Source: an uncultured Methanomicrobiales archaeon
GTDB lineage: Archaea > Halobacteriota > Methanomicrobia > Methanomicrobiales > Methanospirillaceae
NCBI GenBank assembly: GCA_949320185.1
Contig: CASGHK010000039.1
Coordinates: forward strand, 28,845-92,844
DNA length: 64,000 nucleotides
Reading direction: 5' to 3'
In this document: in pieces, positions 15,941-24,315 of the stretch
Numbering within the stretch: position 1 is the first letter of the stretch
Layout of the letters: every line of letters starts with the position of its first letter
Notes under the pieces: generated by a model
What the model saw: the letters and a program-made list of their open reading frames with translations, nothing else
Told to the model about the DNA's origin: nothing
The model's database searches: none
Program-made: the position numbers and the translations under genes

Positions 15941-17995
15941 ATGGCCAAGACGTTGATGCCGGAAGAAAGGGCATACCGGTTGCTGCGCGGGGCTGGCGTA
16001 CCGGTACCGGACTCCGTGCAGGCAGCCTCTCGAGCGGAGGCGGAGAACGCCGCGGAGGCGATAGGATTCCCCGTCGTGATGAAGGTCGTCTCGCCGGACG
16101 TTGTCCATAAGACCGAAGCGGGCGCTGTCGTTTTGGGGATCCGCACTCCCAAAGAGGCGGGAGAGGCCTTCGACCGCATCCTCTCGAACGTGCGTGAGAA
16201 GGTCCCCGGGGCCCGGATAGACGGCGTGCTCGTGGTCAGCCAGGCACCCCCCGGTCTCGAGTTGATCGTCGGGGGCCGGACCGACGCGTCCTTCGGCAAG
16301 GTGCTGACCTTCGGGCTCGGCGGTACGCTGGTCGAGTTTCTCCAGGATGTCGTGGTACGGGTGCTGCCCCTATCCGACGATGAGGTCGTCCAGATGGTCC
16401 GACGCCTCGAGGCCTACCGTTTGATCAGGGGGTACCGTGACTACCCGCCTCTCGACGAGGCGGCGCTCGTCTCCCTGATCGGTCGGGTGGCCCGCCTCTT
16501 CCAGGAAGACCCGACCCTTGCGGAGTTCGACCTCAACCCGGTCCGGCTCTACGAGTCAGGCGTCCTGGTCGTCGATGCGAGGCTCTACACCGAGGACGCG
16601 ACGACCGAACCCCCCTGCATCGAGCCGGACCCGATCCCGCCCGATCTCTTCCTCCCCCGGTCGATCGCGGTCGTGGGGGCGTCCACCGACCCGAGAAAGG
16701 TCGGCTATGCCGCGTTTCGGAACCTCCTCCGGTTCAAGGGGGACCTCTATCCAGTCAACCCGAAACGTGACGAGGTCCTGGGCCGGAAGGCTTATCCATC
16801 GCTCACATCGCTCCCCGGCCCGGTCGACATGGTGGTGGTCGCTATCCCCGCCGCTCATGTCCCCAGCGTGATCGAGGAGGCTGGACGCTCCGGCGCCCGG
16901 CTCGCGGTGATCCTCTCGGCCGGTTTCCGCGAAGCGGGCGAGGAGGGAGCCCGGCTCGAGGACGAGCTGCTGGCAAACGCGTCGCATGCAGGTATCAGGA
17001 TTGTAGGTCCAAACTGCCTCGGGATCATGCTGCCGCCGTACCGGATCAACACCACCTTCGACCCGGTCTCGCCCCGTCCGGGAACCATCGCGTTCATCTC
17101 GCAGTCGGGGGCCGTTATCACGATGGTCGTCGACTGGTCGCTCCCCGAGGAGATCGGGTTCTCGATGGTGATCAGCGTTGGAAACCAGGCGGATCTATCG
17201 TTCCAGGACTACCTGCGCTATGCCGAGCAGGACGGAAACACCCGTTCGATCATCATGTACGTCGAGGAGATCCGGGATGGGTGCGGCTTCTTACGGATCG
17301 TCCGCCGGGTCGCTGCCCGCAAACCGGTGATCGTCCTCAAGTCCGGGTCATCGGAGCGGGGCCAGAAGACCGCGTCGTCGCATACGGGTTCCATCGCCGG
17401 GGACTACGCGGTCTACCGGGGCGCCTTCGAGCAGGCGGGTGTGATCGCGGTTGACTCGTTCTCCGAGGCCTTCCAGATCGCCGAGCTCCTCGGCTCCGAG
17501 GGCTACCCCAGGGGCCGACGGGCGATCGTGGTCACGAGTGCAGGGGGACTCGCCGTCCTCTCCTCGGACTATGCAGAGCGCTATGGGGTGGACCTTATCG
17601 AGCTCCCTCCCGATCTCCTCGCAGAGCTCGATGGTCTCCTCCCCGACGAGTGGAATCACCAGAACCCGCTCGACCTGATCGGTGACGCCGGTGCTGACCG
17701 GTTCGCTCGGGTCTTCGACGTCCTCATACGGCGGCAGGACCTCTGGGACATCGCCGTCGTGATCGCCGTGCCGTCCGCGACGATGGACCCCGCGCACCTG
17801 GCCAACGAGGTGGTCCGGTTCAGCGAGCACACGGACAAGATGATCGTGGGCTGCCTCGCTGGCGGAGACTCGATCCGAGCGGGCCTCCGGATCCTGCGCG
17901 AACACCAGATCCCGAACTTCGAAGAGATCGAGGACGCCTTCCGGGCGCTCGGCACCGTCTTCGGGGTTCGAGACCCGGACCGGTTGAACCCGTAG
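15941..17995 (+). CDS. ADP-forming acyl/acetyl-CoA synthetase, fused beta-alpha form
   Basis: The ATG at 15941 follows ggtggagg; an upstream in-frame start at 15767 overlaps the previous gene and is rejected. Residues 1-225 are the ATP-grasp (beta) domain, with GFPVVMKVVSPDVVHKTEAGAV and EFDLNPV. Residues ~242-684 are the alpha part, with the CoA-binding SIAVVGASTDPRKVG, the ISQSGAV loop and the catalytic His in SSHTGS (about H481). It reversibly converts acyl-CoA, ADP and phosphate to acid, CoA and ATP. Beta-before-alpha fusion is a known domain order. Acid specificity cannot be read. Confidence 0.9.
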   Translation: MAKTLMPEERAYRLLRGAGVPVPDSVQAASRAEAENAAEAIGFPVVMKVVSPDVVHKTEAGAVVLGIRTPKEAGEAFDRILSNVREKVPGARIDGVLVVSQAPPGLELIVGGRTDASFGKVLTFGLGGTLVEFLQDVVVRVLPLSDDEVVQMVRRLEAYRLIRGYRDYPPLDEAALVSLIGRVARLFQEDPTLAEFDLNPVRLYESGVLVVDARLYTEDATTEPPCIEPDPIPPDLFLPRSIAVVGASTDPRKVGYAAFRNLLRFKGDLYPVNPKRDEVLGRKAYPSLTSLPGPVDMVVVAIPAAHVPSVIEEAGRSGARLAVILSAGFREAGEEGARLEDELLANASHAGIRIVGPNCLGIMLPPYRINTTFDPVSPRPGTIAFISQSGAVITMVVDWSLPEEIGFSMVISVGNQADLSFQDYLRYAEQDGNTRSIIMYVEEIRDGCGFLRIVRRVAARKPVIVLKSGSSERGQKTASSHTGSIAGDYAVYRGAFEQAGVIAVDSFSEAFQIAELLGSEGYPRGRRAIVVTSAGGLAVLSSDYAERYGVDLIELPPDLLAELDGLLPDEWNHQNPLDLIGDAGADRFARVFDVLIRRQDLWDIAVVIAVPSATMDPAHLANEVVRFSEHTDKMIVGCLAGGDSIRAGLRILREHQIPNFEEIEDAFRALGTVFGVRDPDRLNP

Positions 17996-18153
17996 GCTCA
18001 CCCCTCTCCTCGCCCTGGAGGCGGGGCCGGCGGGGGATAGGATGGTGTTCGCCCGCGCCCGCAGGCCGGCCCGGTACCCTGTCCTCTCAGAACAGCCCCG
18101 GGGTGTGGGCTGGAGGGCAACCCTTTACCCTTCCCCCGCCGACAGATCCTCCC

Positions 18154-19395
18154 ATGGGCGAGCTGATCGTGGACGTCGGCGGGCGCCCGGGGCTCGACTG
18201 CCGGGGCTTCTGTGCCTACTGCTACTTCAAGCACGTCAGGGACCCGGCCCCGCTCGGGTGCCGGCACTGCCTCCCTTTTAAGAAGGGGTGCGACTACTGC
18301 ACGCGGATGGTCCGCGAACAGTACGACGGGTTCCGCCCGTTCCGCGATGTCGCCGAGGAGACCCTGGCCCGGCTTCAGATGGCCTCGGGCGAGATCGACC
18401 GGGTGACGATCAGCGGCGGTGGCGATCCGAGCTGCTACCCTGCGTTCGAGGACCTCGCCGAGGTGCTCGCCGCGATCGAGGCACCGCTTCATATTGGGTA
18501 CACCTCGGGCAAGGGGTTCGACGACCCCGGTGTGGCCGATCGCCTAGTCGAGCACGGTCTCGCGGAGGTCTCCTTCACGGTCTTCGCCTCCGATCCCGAG
18601 CTCAGGCGCCGGTACATGCACGACCCCACCCCAGAGGTCTCGATCGACGTGATCGAACGGCTCGCCGGTTCGATCGACCTCTACGCCGCAGTCGTGGTGC
18701 TCCCGGGCGTCAACGACGGCGCGGTCCTGGAAGAGACCACCTCCTGGCTCGAGGACGCGGGGGCGAAGGGCCTGATCCTGATGCGCTTCGCGAATGAACC
18801 GCATCAGGGGCTGGTTCTCGGGAACGCCCCGGTCCTTCCCGGGGTCGAGCCCCAATCGGTCGAGTCCTTCGCCACCCTCGTCAGGGACCTTTCCTGCCGA
18901 CACCGGATGAGGATCACGGGCACGCCACTCCTCGACCCCGCCATCGGCTCCCCGTTCGCGATCCGCAACGAACCTGACCTGCTCATGCGGCTCCCGCGCC
19001 TTTCCGGGCGGGCCTCGGTGGTGACGGGTGCGGTGGCGGCCCCGTTCCTTGGCCCCCTTCTCGAACGGCTCGGGGGAACGGCGACGGTGGTGCCGGTTCG
19101 AAAGGAGATCGCCTGCCTGATCACGGTCGACGACCTGCGCGAGATCGATCTCGCCTGCCTGGAACGGGTCATCGTCCTTCCCGGGCGGGCCCTCGTCCAC
19201 GACGGTGAGGCGGAGGCGGTCCTCTCGGCCGACGGCGTCTCTCGAACCGTTATCCGGGGCCCCGAGATGCTCACGGCCGACGGCGAGACGAGCATGGGCA
19301 TGACCCGCGAGGGTGTGCTCGAGATGGAACTCTCCGGGCTTTTTGCCCTGGTGAACACGATCAATCTGAACGGTGACTCCGGGAACGGCCGATGA
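18154..19395 (+). CDS. mmp10: Mmp10: radical SAM methyltransferase for an McrA arginine (methanogenesis marker 10)
   Basis: The ATG at 18154 gives a 413-residue protein of normal Mmp10 length. DCRGFCAYCYF provides the radical SAM cysteines C16, C20 and C23, followed by the extra Mmp10 cysteines C36, C39, C46 and C49 (GCRHC, GCDYC). ISGGGDPSCYP is the SAM GGE-like motif. Mmp10 installs the C5-methylarginine near the active site of methyl-CoM reductase and is specific to methanogens and methanotrophic archaea. A TATA-like caaccctttaccctt lies ~40 bases upstream. Strong evidence that the organism is a methanogen. Confidence 0.93.
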   Translation: MGELIVDVGGRPGLDCRGFCAYCYFKHVRDPAPLGCRHCLPFKKGCDYCTRMVREQYDGFRPFRDVAEETLARLQMASGEIDRVTISGGGDPSCYPAFEDLAEVLAAIEAPLHIGYTSGKGFDDPGVADRLVEHGLAEVSFTVFASDPELRRRYMHDPTPEVSIDVIERLAGSIDLYAAVVVLPGVNDGAVLEETTSWLEDAGAKGLILMRFANEPHQGLVLGNAPVLPGVEPQSVESFATLVRDLSCRHRMRITGTPLLDPAIGSPFAIRNEPDLLMRLPRLSGRASVVTGAVAAPFLGPLLERLGGTATVVPVRKEIACLITVDDLREIDLACLERVIVLPGRALVHDGEAEAVLSADGVSRTVIRGPEMLTADGETSMGMTREGVLEMELSGLFALVNTINLNGDSGNGR

Positions 19396-19422
19396 GGTAT
19401 CCGGCAGGTGGGTGAGGTGGCG

Positions 19423-20751
19423 ATGGACGGTCGTATGCGCACCCTGGACGATTGGATCGCGTCCGAGGCCACCTCCTTCTCGATCGACCAGGGAACCTTG
19501 AATGCCGCCGCCGACCGTTTCATCACCGCCCTGGGCGGGCAGGTGGTCGTGCTCGGACTCGGCGAAGCGCTCCACGGGGGAGAGGCACTCCTCGAGCTTC
19601 GCAACCGACTCTTCTCCCGTCTGGCGGAGGCTTACGGTTTCTCGGCCATCGCGCTGGAGAGCGATTATCTCCGGGCCCGACTCGTCGACGATTACGTCGC
19701 CGGGAAGGGAACCGCTTCGCTCGGCGAGGTCTGCGACTCCGGTTTCAGTCATGGATTCGGACAGCTTGAGGCGAACCGGGAGCTCGTGGAGCAGATGCGA
19801 GAGTACAACCGGGATCCCTCGCATCCAGTCCCGCTCCGGTTCTATGGCTTCGATAGCCCGACGGAGATGACCCATGCCGAAAGCCCGCGGGAGCTCATAA
19901 CGGTCGCCCTCGACTATCTGGACTCGCTCGATCACAGGGGTGGAGGTGAGCTGAAGCGGGCTCATCTCCTGGCCCTCGTCGGCGAAGACGCCCGGTGGAA
20001 GAACCCGGCGGCGATGATGGACCCGTCGCAGTCGGTGGGGCTCTCGTCCGGGGCGGTGGAGCTCCGGGTCGGGGTCGAAGACCTGGTGATGGAGCTCGAG
20101 CTCCAGCGTCCCGGGATTGCCGATGAAGACGAGATCGGGCGGTACCGGGAGGCTCTCTTCTGCGCGGAGTCGGCACGTCGGCTCCTCTGTTACCACGCCG
20201 AGGCGGCGCGCGCATCCGAGGCGGGCAGGCGCGTCGCCCGCATGCTCGGGATGCGCGACGCGATGATGGCGGCGAACCTCGCCCACATCATCGAACGGGA
20301 AGAGGGGAGGGGGCGGGTGCTCGTCTTTGCCCACAACAGCCATCTCTCCCGCGAACGCGCCGAATGGCAGCTCGGCCCCCATCACCTCGCCTGGTGGCCG
20401 GCTGGTGCGCACCTGAACGCGCGGTTCGGTGCGAGCTATGCCGTCATCGGTTCTGGTGTGGCGGTCTCGGAGGAGAACGGGATCGGCGTACCCGAGGCGG
20501 GCACCCTGGAGGCACGTCTCTTTCGCGCCCCGAACGAAGCGGTCTTCGTCCCCACGCGCGGAGCGCGGCCCCCCTCGGGGACTGCCCTCGCGGGCCTCCT
20601 GCCCCGGTCGGGAAGCCGGCGTAACTCCACCTATTTCCCGCTCACCGCTAGGAGTATCGAGGGTTTCGACGGCCTCGTCGTTGTCGGGACGACGGCGTAC
20701 GCCCGGGGGGGTCCGCCGCTGCCGCCGGCCGACCCTTCCACGAGCCGATGA
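19423..20751 (+). CDS. Erythromycin-esterase-like (Ere/EreA superfamily) protein
   Basis: The ATG at 19423 follows ggtgaggtgg. The 442-residue protein has the Ere-family hallmarks: VVLGLGEALHGG (catalytic His ~51), ALESDYLRARLVDDYV, HGFGQLEANRELVEQMREYN, RFYGFDSP, and VLVFAHNSHLSRERA with a second histidine pair at about 306-309. Known members hydrolyse macrolide lactones, but many bacterial and archaeal homologues have no link to resistance. It starts 27 bases after mmp10. Its substrate in a methanogen is unknown, and resistance should not be assumed. Confidence 0.85.
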   Translation: MDGRMRTLDDWIASEATSFSIDQGTLNAAADRFITALGGQVVVLGLGEALHGGEALLELRNRLFSRLAEAYGFSAIALESDYLRARLVDDYVAGKGTASLGEVCDSGFSHGFGQLEANRELVEQMREYNRDPSHPVPLRFYGFDSPTEMTHAESPRELITVALDYLDSLDHRGGGELKRAHLLALVGEDARWKNPAAMMDPSQSVGLSSGAVELRVGVEDLVMELELQRPGIADEDEIGRYREALFCAESARRLLCYHAEAARASEAGRRVARMLGMRDAMMAANLAHIIEREEGRGRVLVFAHNSHLSRERAEWQLGPHHLAWWPAGAHLNARFGASYAVIGSGVAVSEENGIGVPEAGTLEARLFRAPNEAVFVPTRGARPPSGTALAGLLPRSGSRRNSTYFPLTARSIEGFDGLVVVGTTAYARGGPPLPPADPSTSR

Positions 20752-20811
20752 GCCCCGGTCCCCCGGCATCAATTCGGCACGGTTAACAGGTCCTGGATTC
20801 ATCCCGGGTTC

Positions 20812-21504
20812 ATGGCAACGGTTCTCGTTGCATACGCGTCGAGGCACGGGGCGACGCACGAGATCGCAGAGTGGATTGCCGGAGCGCTCGAGAGAAACGG
20901 CATGACTGCCCTCGTGCGGGAGGCGGACGAAGTCGGAGACCTCGAAGGGATCGACGCCGTGGTTATCGGCAGTCCCCTCTACGTGGGACGGGTCCTGAAA
21001 CCCGTCGCGACCTTTCTCTCCCGCCACCGAACAGCGCTCGGCACCATGCCCGTGGCGCTCTTCCTCTCCGGGACCCTGATCGCTGCCGGCGATCCCGGCC
21101 AGGACGAACGGGGTCGTGCGATCGCCGAGTCCGTTCGGAAGGGAATTCCTGTCACCGCCCTCGCCCTCTTCGGCGGGCGGTTCTCATGGGAACAGGTTTC
21201 GATTGTCGGTCGGCTCTTTTCCGGGTCCGAACCGAAGGACACACGCGACCGGTCCGCGATCGAAGCGTGGGCGGCGACACTCCCCGCCCGGTTCGGTCTC
21301 TGTTCAGGAGATCAGGTCGGGAGGGCCCGGAAAGAGCACCTCGCGGTTGTAGACCACGAGGAGGAGCACGAAGAGGAGGAGTGGGAGGTCTATCGCGAGC
21401 AGCTTGCCGAAGCCCGTGTGCCCGATCAGGAGGTTGAAGAGCGCGTGGACCGTGATCGCCACGGTGAAGAGGCCGAAGAGGACTGCGGGAAGGGACCGTC
21501 GTGA
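20812..21504 (+). CDS. Flavodoxin-domain protein with a long antisense-encoded C-terminal extension
   Basis: Residues 1-165 are a flavodoxin of the HemG/menaquinone-dependent type: VLVAYASRHGATHEIAEWIA for FMN phosphate binding, IGSPLYVGR, and FGGRFSWEQ. Such proteins normally end near WAATLPARFG. Here the frame stays open for ~66 more residues of nearly all charged sequence (VDHEEEHEEEEWEVYREQ, EERVDRDRHGEEAEED). That stretch is exactly complementary to hydrophobic codons of the PrsW gene on the other strand. The extension is probably a lost stop codon rather than a functional domain. Confidence 0.8.
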   Translation: MATVLVAYASRHGATHEIAEWIAGALERNGMTALVREADEVGDLEGIDAVVIGSPLYVGRVLKPVATFLSRHRTALGTMPVALFLSGTLIAAGDPGQDERGRAIAESVRKGIPVTALALFGGRFSWEQVSIVGRLFSGSEPKDTRDRSAIEAWAATLPARFGLCSGDQVGRARKEHLAVVDHEEEHEEEEWEVYREQLAEARVPDQEVEERVDRDRHGEEAEEDCGKGPS

Positions 21505-21963
21505 GAACCCGTAGGTCAGGAAGATGCCGTAGCCGATGATCGCCGTCATGCACCCGTGCATCACCGAAGTGGTGATCCCTCGCATCATCACGTAGATGAT
21601 CGAGCCGATTCCGGCGATCTCGTAGTGGGTGATGAAGACATAGTTCTCCAGGATCGCGAAGCCGAAGCCCGACGCCATCGCCAGCACCAGGAGCTCCTTG
21701 GAGTAGCGCTTTCCGAAGACGAGCAGGAGGACGAAGAGGGGGAGTGACTTGAGGAACTCCTCGACCACGGGTGCGATGGTCACCTCGGGCACCACGGCGG
21801 TGGACGCGAAGAGGAGAAAGAGGTGATAGTTGACAAAGTAGGCGATCGCCCCGGCGGACAGGCCCCAGACGAGGAACGCGAGGATCCGCCGCTGCTCGCC
21901 CTCCAGGAAGACCAGGAGGAAGAAGAGGGGCAGCGATGCGGCGAGGTAGAACTCCAGGATCAC
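21304..21963 (-). CDS. PrsW-like intramembrane metalloprotease (CPBP/PrsW family)
   Basis: A 219-residue membrane protein with about seven helices and the PrsW signatures: APVVEEFLKSLPLF (paired Glu ~68-69), ASGFGFAILENYVFI, and two later histidine segments, SVMHGCMTAIIGYG and VAITVHALFNLLIGH. PrsW-type enzymes cut membrane substrates such as anti-sigma factors; in archaea the targets are unknown. The gene follows the 7-TM protein at 21960 with an ATGA overlap. Its 3' 201 bases overlap the flavodoxin gene on the opposite strand. Confidence 0.85.
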   Translation of the reverse strand: MILEFYLAASLPLFFLLVFLEGEQRRILAFLVWGLSAGAIAYFVNYHLFLLFASTAVVPEVTIAPVVEEFLKSLPLFVLLLVFGKRYSKELLVLAMASGFGFAILENYVFITHYEIAGIGSIIYVMMRGITTSVMHGCMTAIIGYGIFLTYGFSRRSLPAVLFGLFTVAITVHALFNLLIGHTGFGKLLAIDLPLLLFVLLLVVYNREVLFPGPPDLIS

Positions 21964-22730
21964 TCCATCGCCTCCTTTGTCCGGCCGAGCAGCCCGATGC
22001 CGAGCAACGCGAATGAGATTGCGGCCAGGGGGCCGACGACACCGAAGAGCCAGTGGGGCTCGAGCACGGTGGAACGGTAGGCATTCAGAATGTGGGTGAC
22101 GGCGATCGCCAGCGTCCCGAGGAAGAGGACGCGGTAGAGGTAGACCGAATACAGGAGTGAGACCACCACCAGGCTACCGCAGAGCACAAAGAAGAGCAGG
22201 GTCAGGAGGGTGGCGGGCGTCACTCCAATGTCCATCATCAGCCAGAGCGCGACGGCGACGAGCGGCCCGGGCACCACGAGGCCGATCCAGGACGGGAGCC
22301 GGTTCCGGACGAAGACCTCCTGGTACCCGGCGATCAGGAAGGGGAAGACACCCACAAATCCGGCATCTGCGACCGTAGGGTACGGCAGGCTCGTCCCGAT
22401 AATCAGGGTATACGCATACCAGAATGCGTTCGCGAGCGTCCAGCCGCCGGCCGCGAACGCGACGTGGATCAGGAGCACGTCGCGCGACCACCGGAAATAC
22501 GCAAACGCGCATGCGATGGTGACTGCCGACGAGGTGAGGAGCTGCGTGTAGTTGCTCAGGTCGTAGAAGCCAGGGAAGGAGTGATCGGGGGTGAACAGGA
22601 CGACCCCGAAGAGGCCGATCGAGATCGCGAGGAGGAGGTAGAAGGCGGAGGAGAGGGCTGCGAGGCGGGCGAGGGGCGTGCCGGGGGCTTCCACCTGGAG
22701 AGGTGGATCCACGGACGTCTTAATACCCAC
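21960..22730 (-). CDS. Seven- to eight-helix membrane protein of unknown function
   Basis: This 256-residue protein is mostly transmembrane helices (LARLAALSSAFYLLLAISIGLF, LLIHVAFAAGGWTLANAFWYAY, and others) with short loops. The pattern resembles the 7-TM sensor domains that precede histidine kinases in methanogens, but no kinase domain is attached. It overlaps the start of the PrsW-like protease by four bases, so the two products probably act together in the membrane. No family is recognised with confidence. Confidence 0.7.
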   Translation of the reverse strand: MGIKTSVDPPLQVEAPGTPLARLAALSSAFYLLLAISIGLFGVVLFTPDHSFPGFYDLSNYTQLLTSSAVTIACAFAYFRWSRDVLLIHVAFAAGGWTLANAFWYAYTLIIGTSLPYPTVADAGFVGVFPFLIAGYQEVFVRNRLPSWIGLVVPGPLVAVALWLMMDIGVTPATLLTLLFFVLCGSLVVVSLLYSVYLYRVLFLGTLAIAVTHILNAYRSTVLEPHWLFGVVGPLAAISFALLGIGLLGRTKEAME

Positions 22731-22792
22731 TTCTCTCTCTCACCGGCATCCATAACCGTCTCCATGTCGAGATCTCAATAAAGAGGTGATCC

Positions 22793-24043
22793 GTGCCCGA
22801 CACACTCCCCGCCATGCTCCGGGCCTGGTACTCCGAGCGGGCCCGTTTCCTCGGGCCAGGTTTAATCCTCGCCATGTCGTCGGCTGGATGGGTCGGCATC
22901 CTCGTCTTCCTCTCGCTCGGTGCGAACATGGGCTACGCCCTCCTCTGGTCGATCGCCGGCGTGCTCATCTACAAGTACACGTTTGCGGCAGGGATCGCGA
23001 GATACACCGTCTCCCAGGGAGAGAACATCTACGCAGGCCTGCAGCGCATTCCCGGGCTCAGGAACTGGGAGGTACTCTTCATCGGCGCCATCTACGTGGT
23101 CGAGATCGTCTATCACGCCGGTGGAGCGCTCGTCGCGGCGAACCTGCTCGCCGGGATGGTACCGATGCGAGTCCCGGTGCAGTACGCGATGATCGGCATC
23201 TTCGTTCTGATCACCCTGATCCTGTTCCAGAACTCGTATCCGTTCTTCAAGAGGATCATGGTCGGGGCTGGACTGGTGATCATCGCCGGCATGTGCGTCA
23301 ACTTCCTCTCGCTCTATATCTCTCCGTCCGAGATTGCCACCGGCCTCTTCTACCCCGCCTTCGGGAACGAGGACCACCTCTACTACGCGGGCGTGATCAT
23401 GTGCTCACTCGGCACCGGCCTCTCGCTCCTCTGTTCATCGATGTGGCTCCAGAAGCAGATCGGAGACAACCACGGCGAGACCTTCTTTCGGGACCACATG
23501 AAGTCGGTCTACTTCGACCTTCGGCTCGGTTTCGCAATCCTCGCGCTCCTTTCCTTCTTTTACCTGACGATCGGGTTCGTGGTCCTGAACGAGCATGGCA
23601 TGCCGGCCTTCGAGCAGGACCTGATGGTCTCGGTTATCGGCCACACCATGGACGTGATCCCTTTTGGAATGACCATCTTCGTCGCGATCTCGTTTCTGAC
23701 TCTCTTCATCTACCTGATAGGTGCGACGGATGGGCGGGCACGAGCCGTCGCCTGGATCCTGAAGCAGACGGTCCCCACACGGGTATCCGAGGACTGGCTC
23801 TACCGGGGCGTGGTGGTCTTCTTCTCCCTGATCTTCATCACCTTCGCCTACTATGGCAGCAAGTACACGATCAAGGACGTCCTGACCCTTTCGGTGTTCA
23901 TGTTCGGGCTGGTCGGATTCATGCTGATCTGGCTCGATCGGCGGCTGCCAGCCTACGCTCGTGGCTCCCGCCTCTGGTATGCGATCATGCTGCTCGGATC
24001 GGCCCTCTTCCCCGTGGGTGCCGTCTTCTACGGCATGATGTGA
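22793..24043 (+). CDS. Nramp-family divalent metal transporter
   Basis: The GTG at 22793 gives a 416-residue protein with 11-12 hydrophobic segments. The N-terminal GPGLILAMSSAGWVGI corresponds to the Nramp GPG(F/L)xxxxxxxDPGN region but lacks the canonical DPGN metal-binding residues. Later, MCSLGTGLSLLCSSMWLQKQIGDNHG matches the TM6 region, where the usual Met is not obvious. It is therefore a divergent Nramp-like transporter whose metal may differ from Mn/Fe. Divergent from the 7-TM/PrsW pair with a ~60-base gap. Confidence 0.7.
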   Translation: MPDTLPAMLRAWYSERARFLGPGLILAMSSAGWVGILVFLSLGANMGYALLWSIAGVLIYKYTFAAGIARYTVSQGENIYAGLQRIPGLRNWEVLFIGAIYVVEIVYHAGGALVAANLLAGMVPMRVPVQYAMIGIFVLITLILFQNSYPFFKRIMVGAGLVIIAGMCVNFLSLYISPSEIATGLFYPAFGNEDHLYYAGVIMCSLGTGLSLLCSSMWLQKQIGDNHGETFFRDHMKSVYFDLRLGFAILALLSFFYLTIGFVVLNEHGMPAFEQDLMVSVIGHTMDVIPFGMTIFVAISFLTLFIYLIGATDGRARAVAWILKQTVPTRVSEDWLYRGVVVFFSLIFITFAYYGSKYTIKDVLTLSVFMFGLVGFMLIWLDRRLPAYARGSRLWYAIMLLGSALFPVGAVFYGMM

Positions 24044-24130
24044 TCGCTGGGTACAGGGCAGATGTGCTGGTTCCTCGTACCAACTGGGTCGGATAATTCC
24101 GGGTAAAGAAAAGAGAGATGTGTCCCCGGA

Positions 24131-24286
24131 TCACGGGGGATATATGCCGTTGAATCCGCTGCCGATGGCTCCCTGCAGGAGCCCCACGTCGACTCCCAGC
24201 AGTGATGCCGCAGAGAGGCCGACGACGAGCGCGAGTATCCCGCCGATCGTGATCATCAACAGATCGCGTCGTTTCATAATTCTCAT
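24131..24286 (-). CDS. Small single-pass membrane protein, ~51 aa
   Basis: The frame starting at 24286 (or the ATG at 24277) reads MKRRDLLMITIGGILALVVG, a positively charged start and one helix. It continues into ASLLGVDVGLLQGAIGSGF and ends GIYPP. The arrangement looks like a small membrane or surface-exposed peptide. It lies 30-38 bases behind the beta-propeller gene on the same strand, with a T-tract between them. No homologue is recognised, and it may be chance. Confidence 0.4.
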   Translation of the reverse strand: MRIMKRRDLLMITIGGILALVVGLSAASLLGVDVGLLQGAIGSGFNGIYPP

Positions 24287-24300
24287 TGTATCGATCGGAT

Positions 24301-24307
24301 AGAAAAA
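24301..24307 (-). terminator. T-tract after the beta-propeller gene
   Basis: On the minus strand a run of five T (aacctttttct) follows the stop of the beta-propeller gene within 15 bases. Archaeal transcription commonly ends at such U-tracts. No stem-loop is needed or seen. Confidence 0.4.
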
Positions 24308-24315
24308 GGTTACGA

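Noticed and set aside
19423..20751. Antibiotic-resistance interpretation of the erythromycin-esterase-like gene
   Set aside because: Family members vary widely in substrate and there is no mobile element or resistance context around it.
18544..21027. An 827-codon minus-strand open frame opposite mmp10, the Ere-like gene and the flavodoxin
   Set aside because: It has no recognisable domain, is rich in Arg/Asp/Glu/Pro typical of G+C-rich shadows, and lies opposite well-supported genes.
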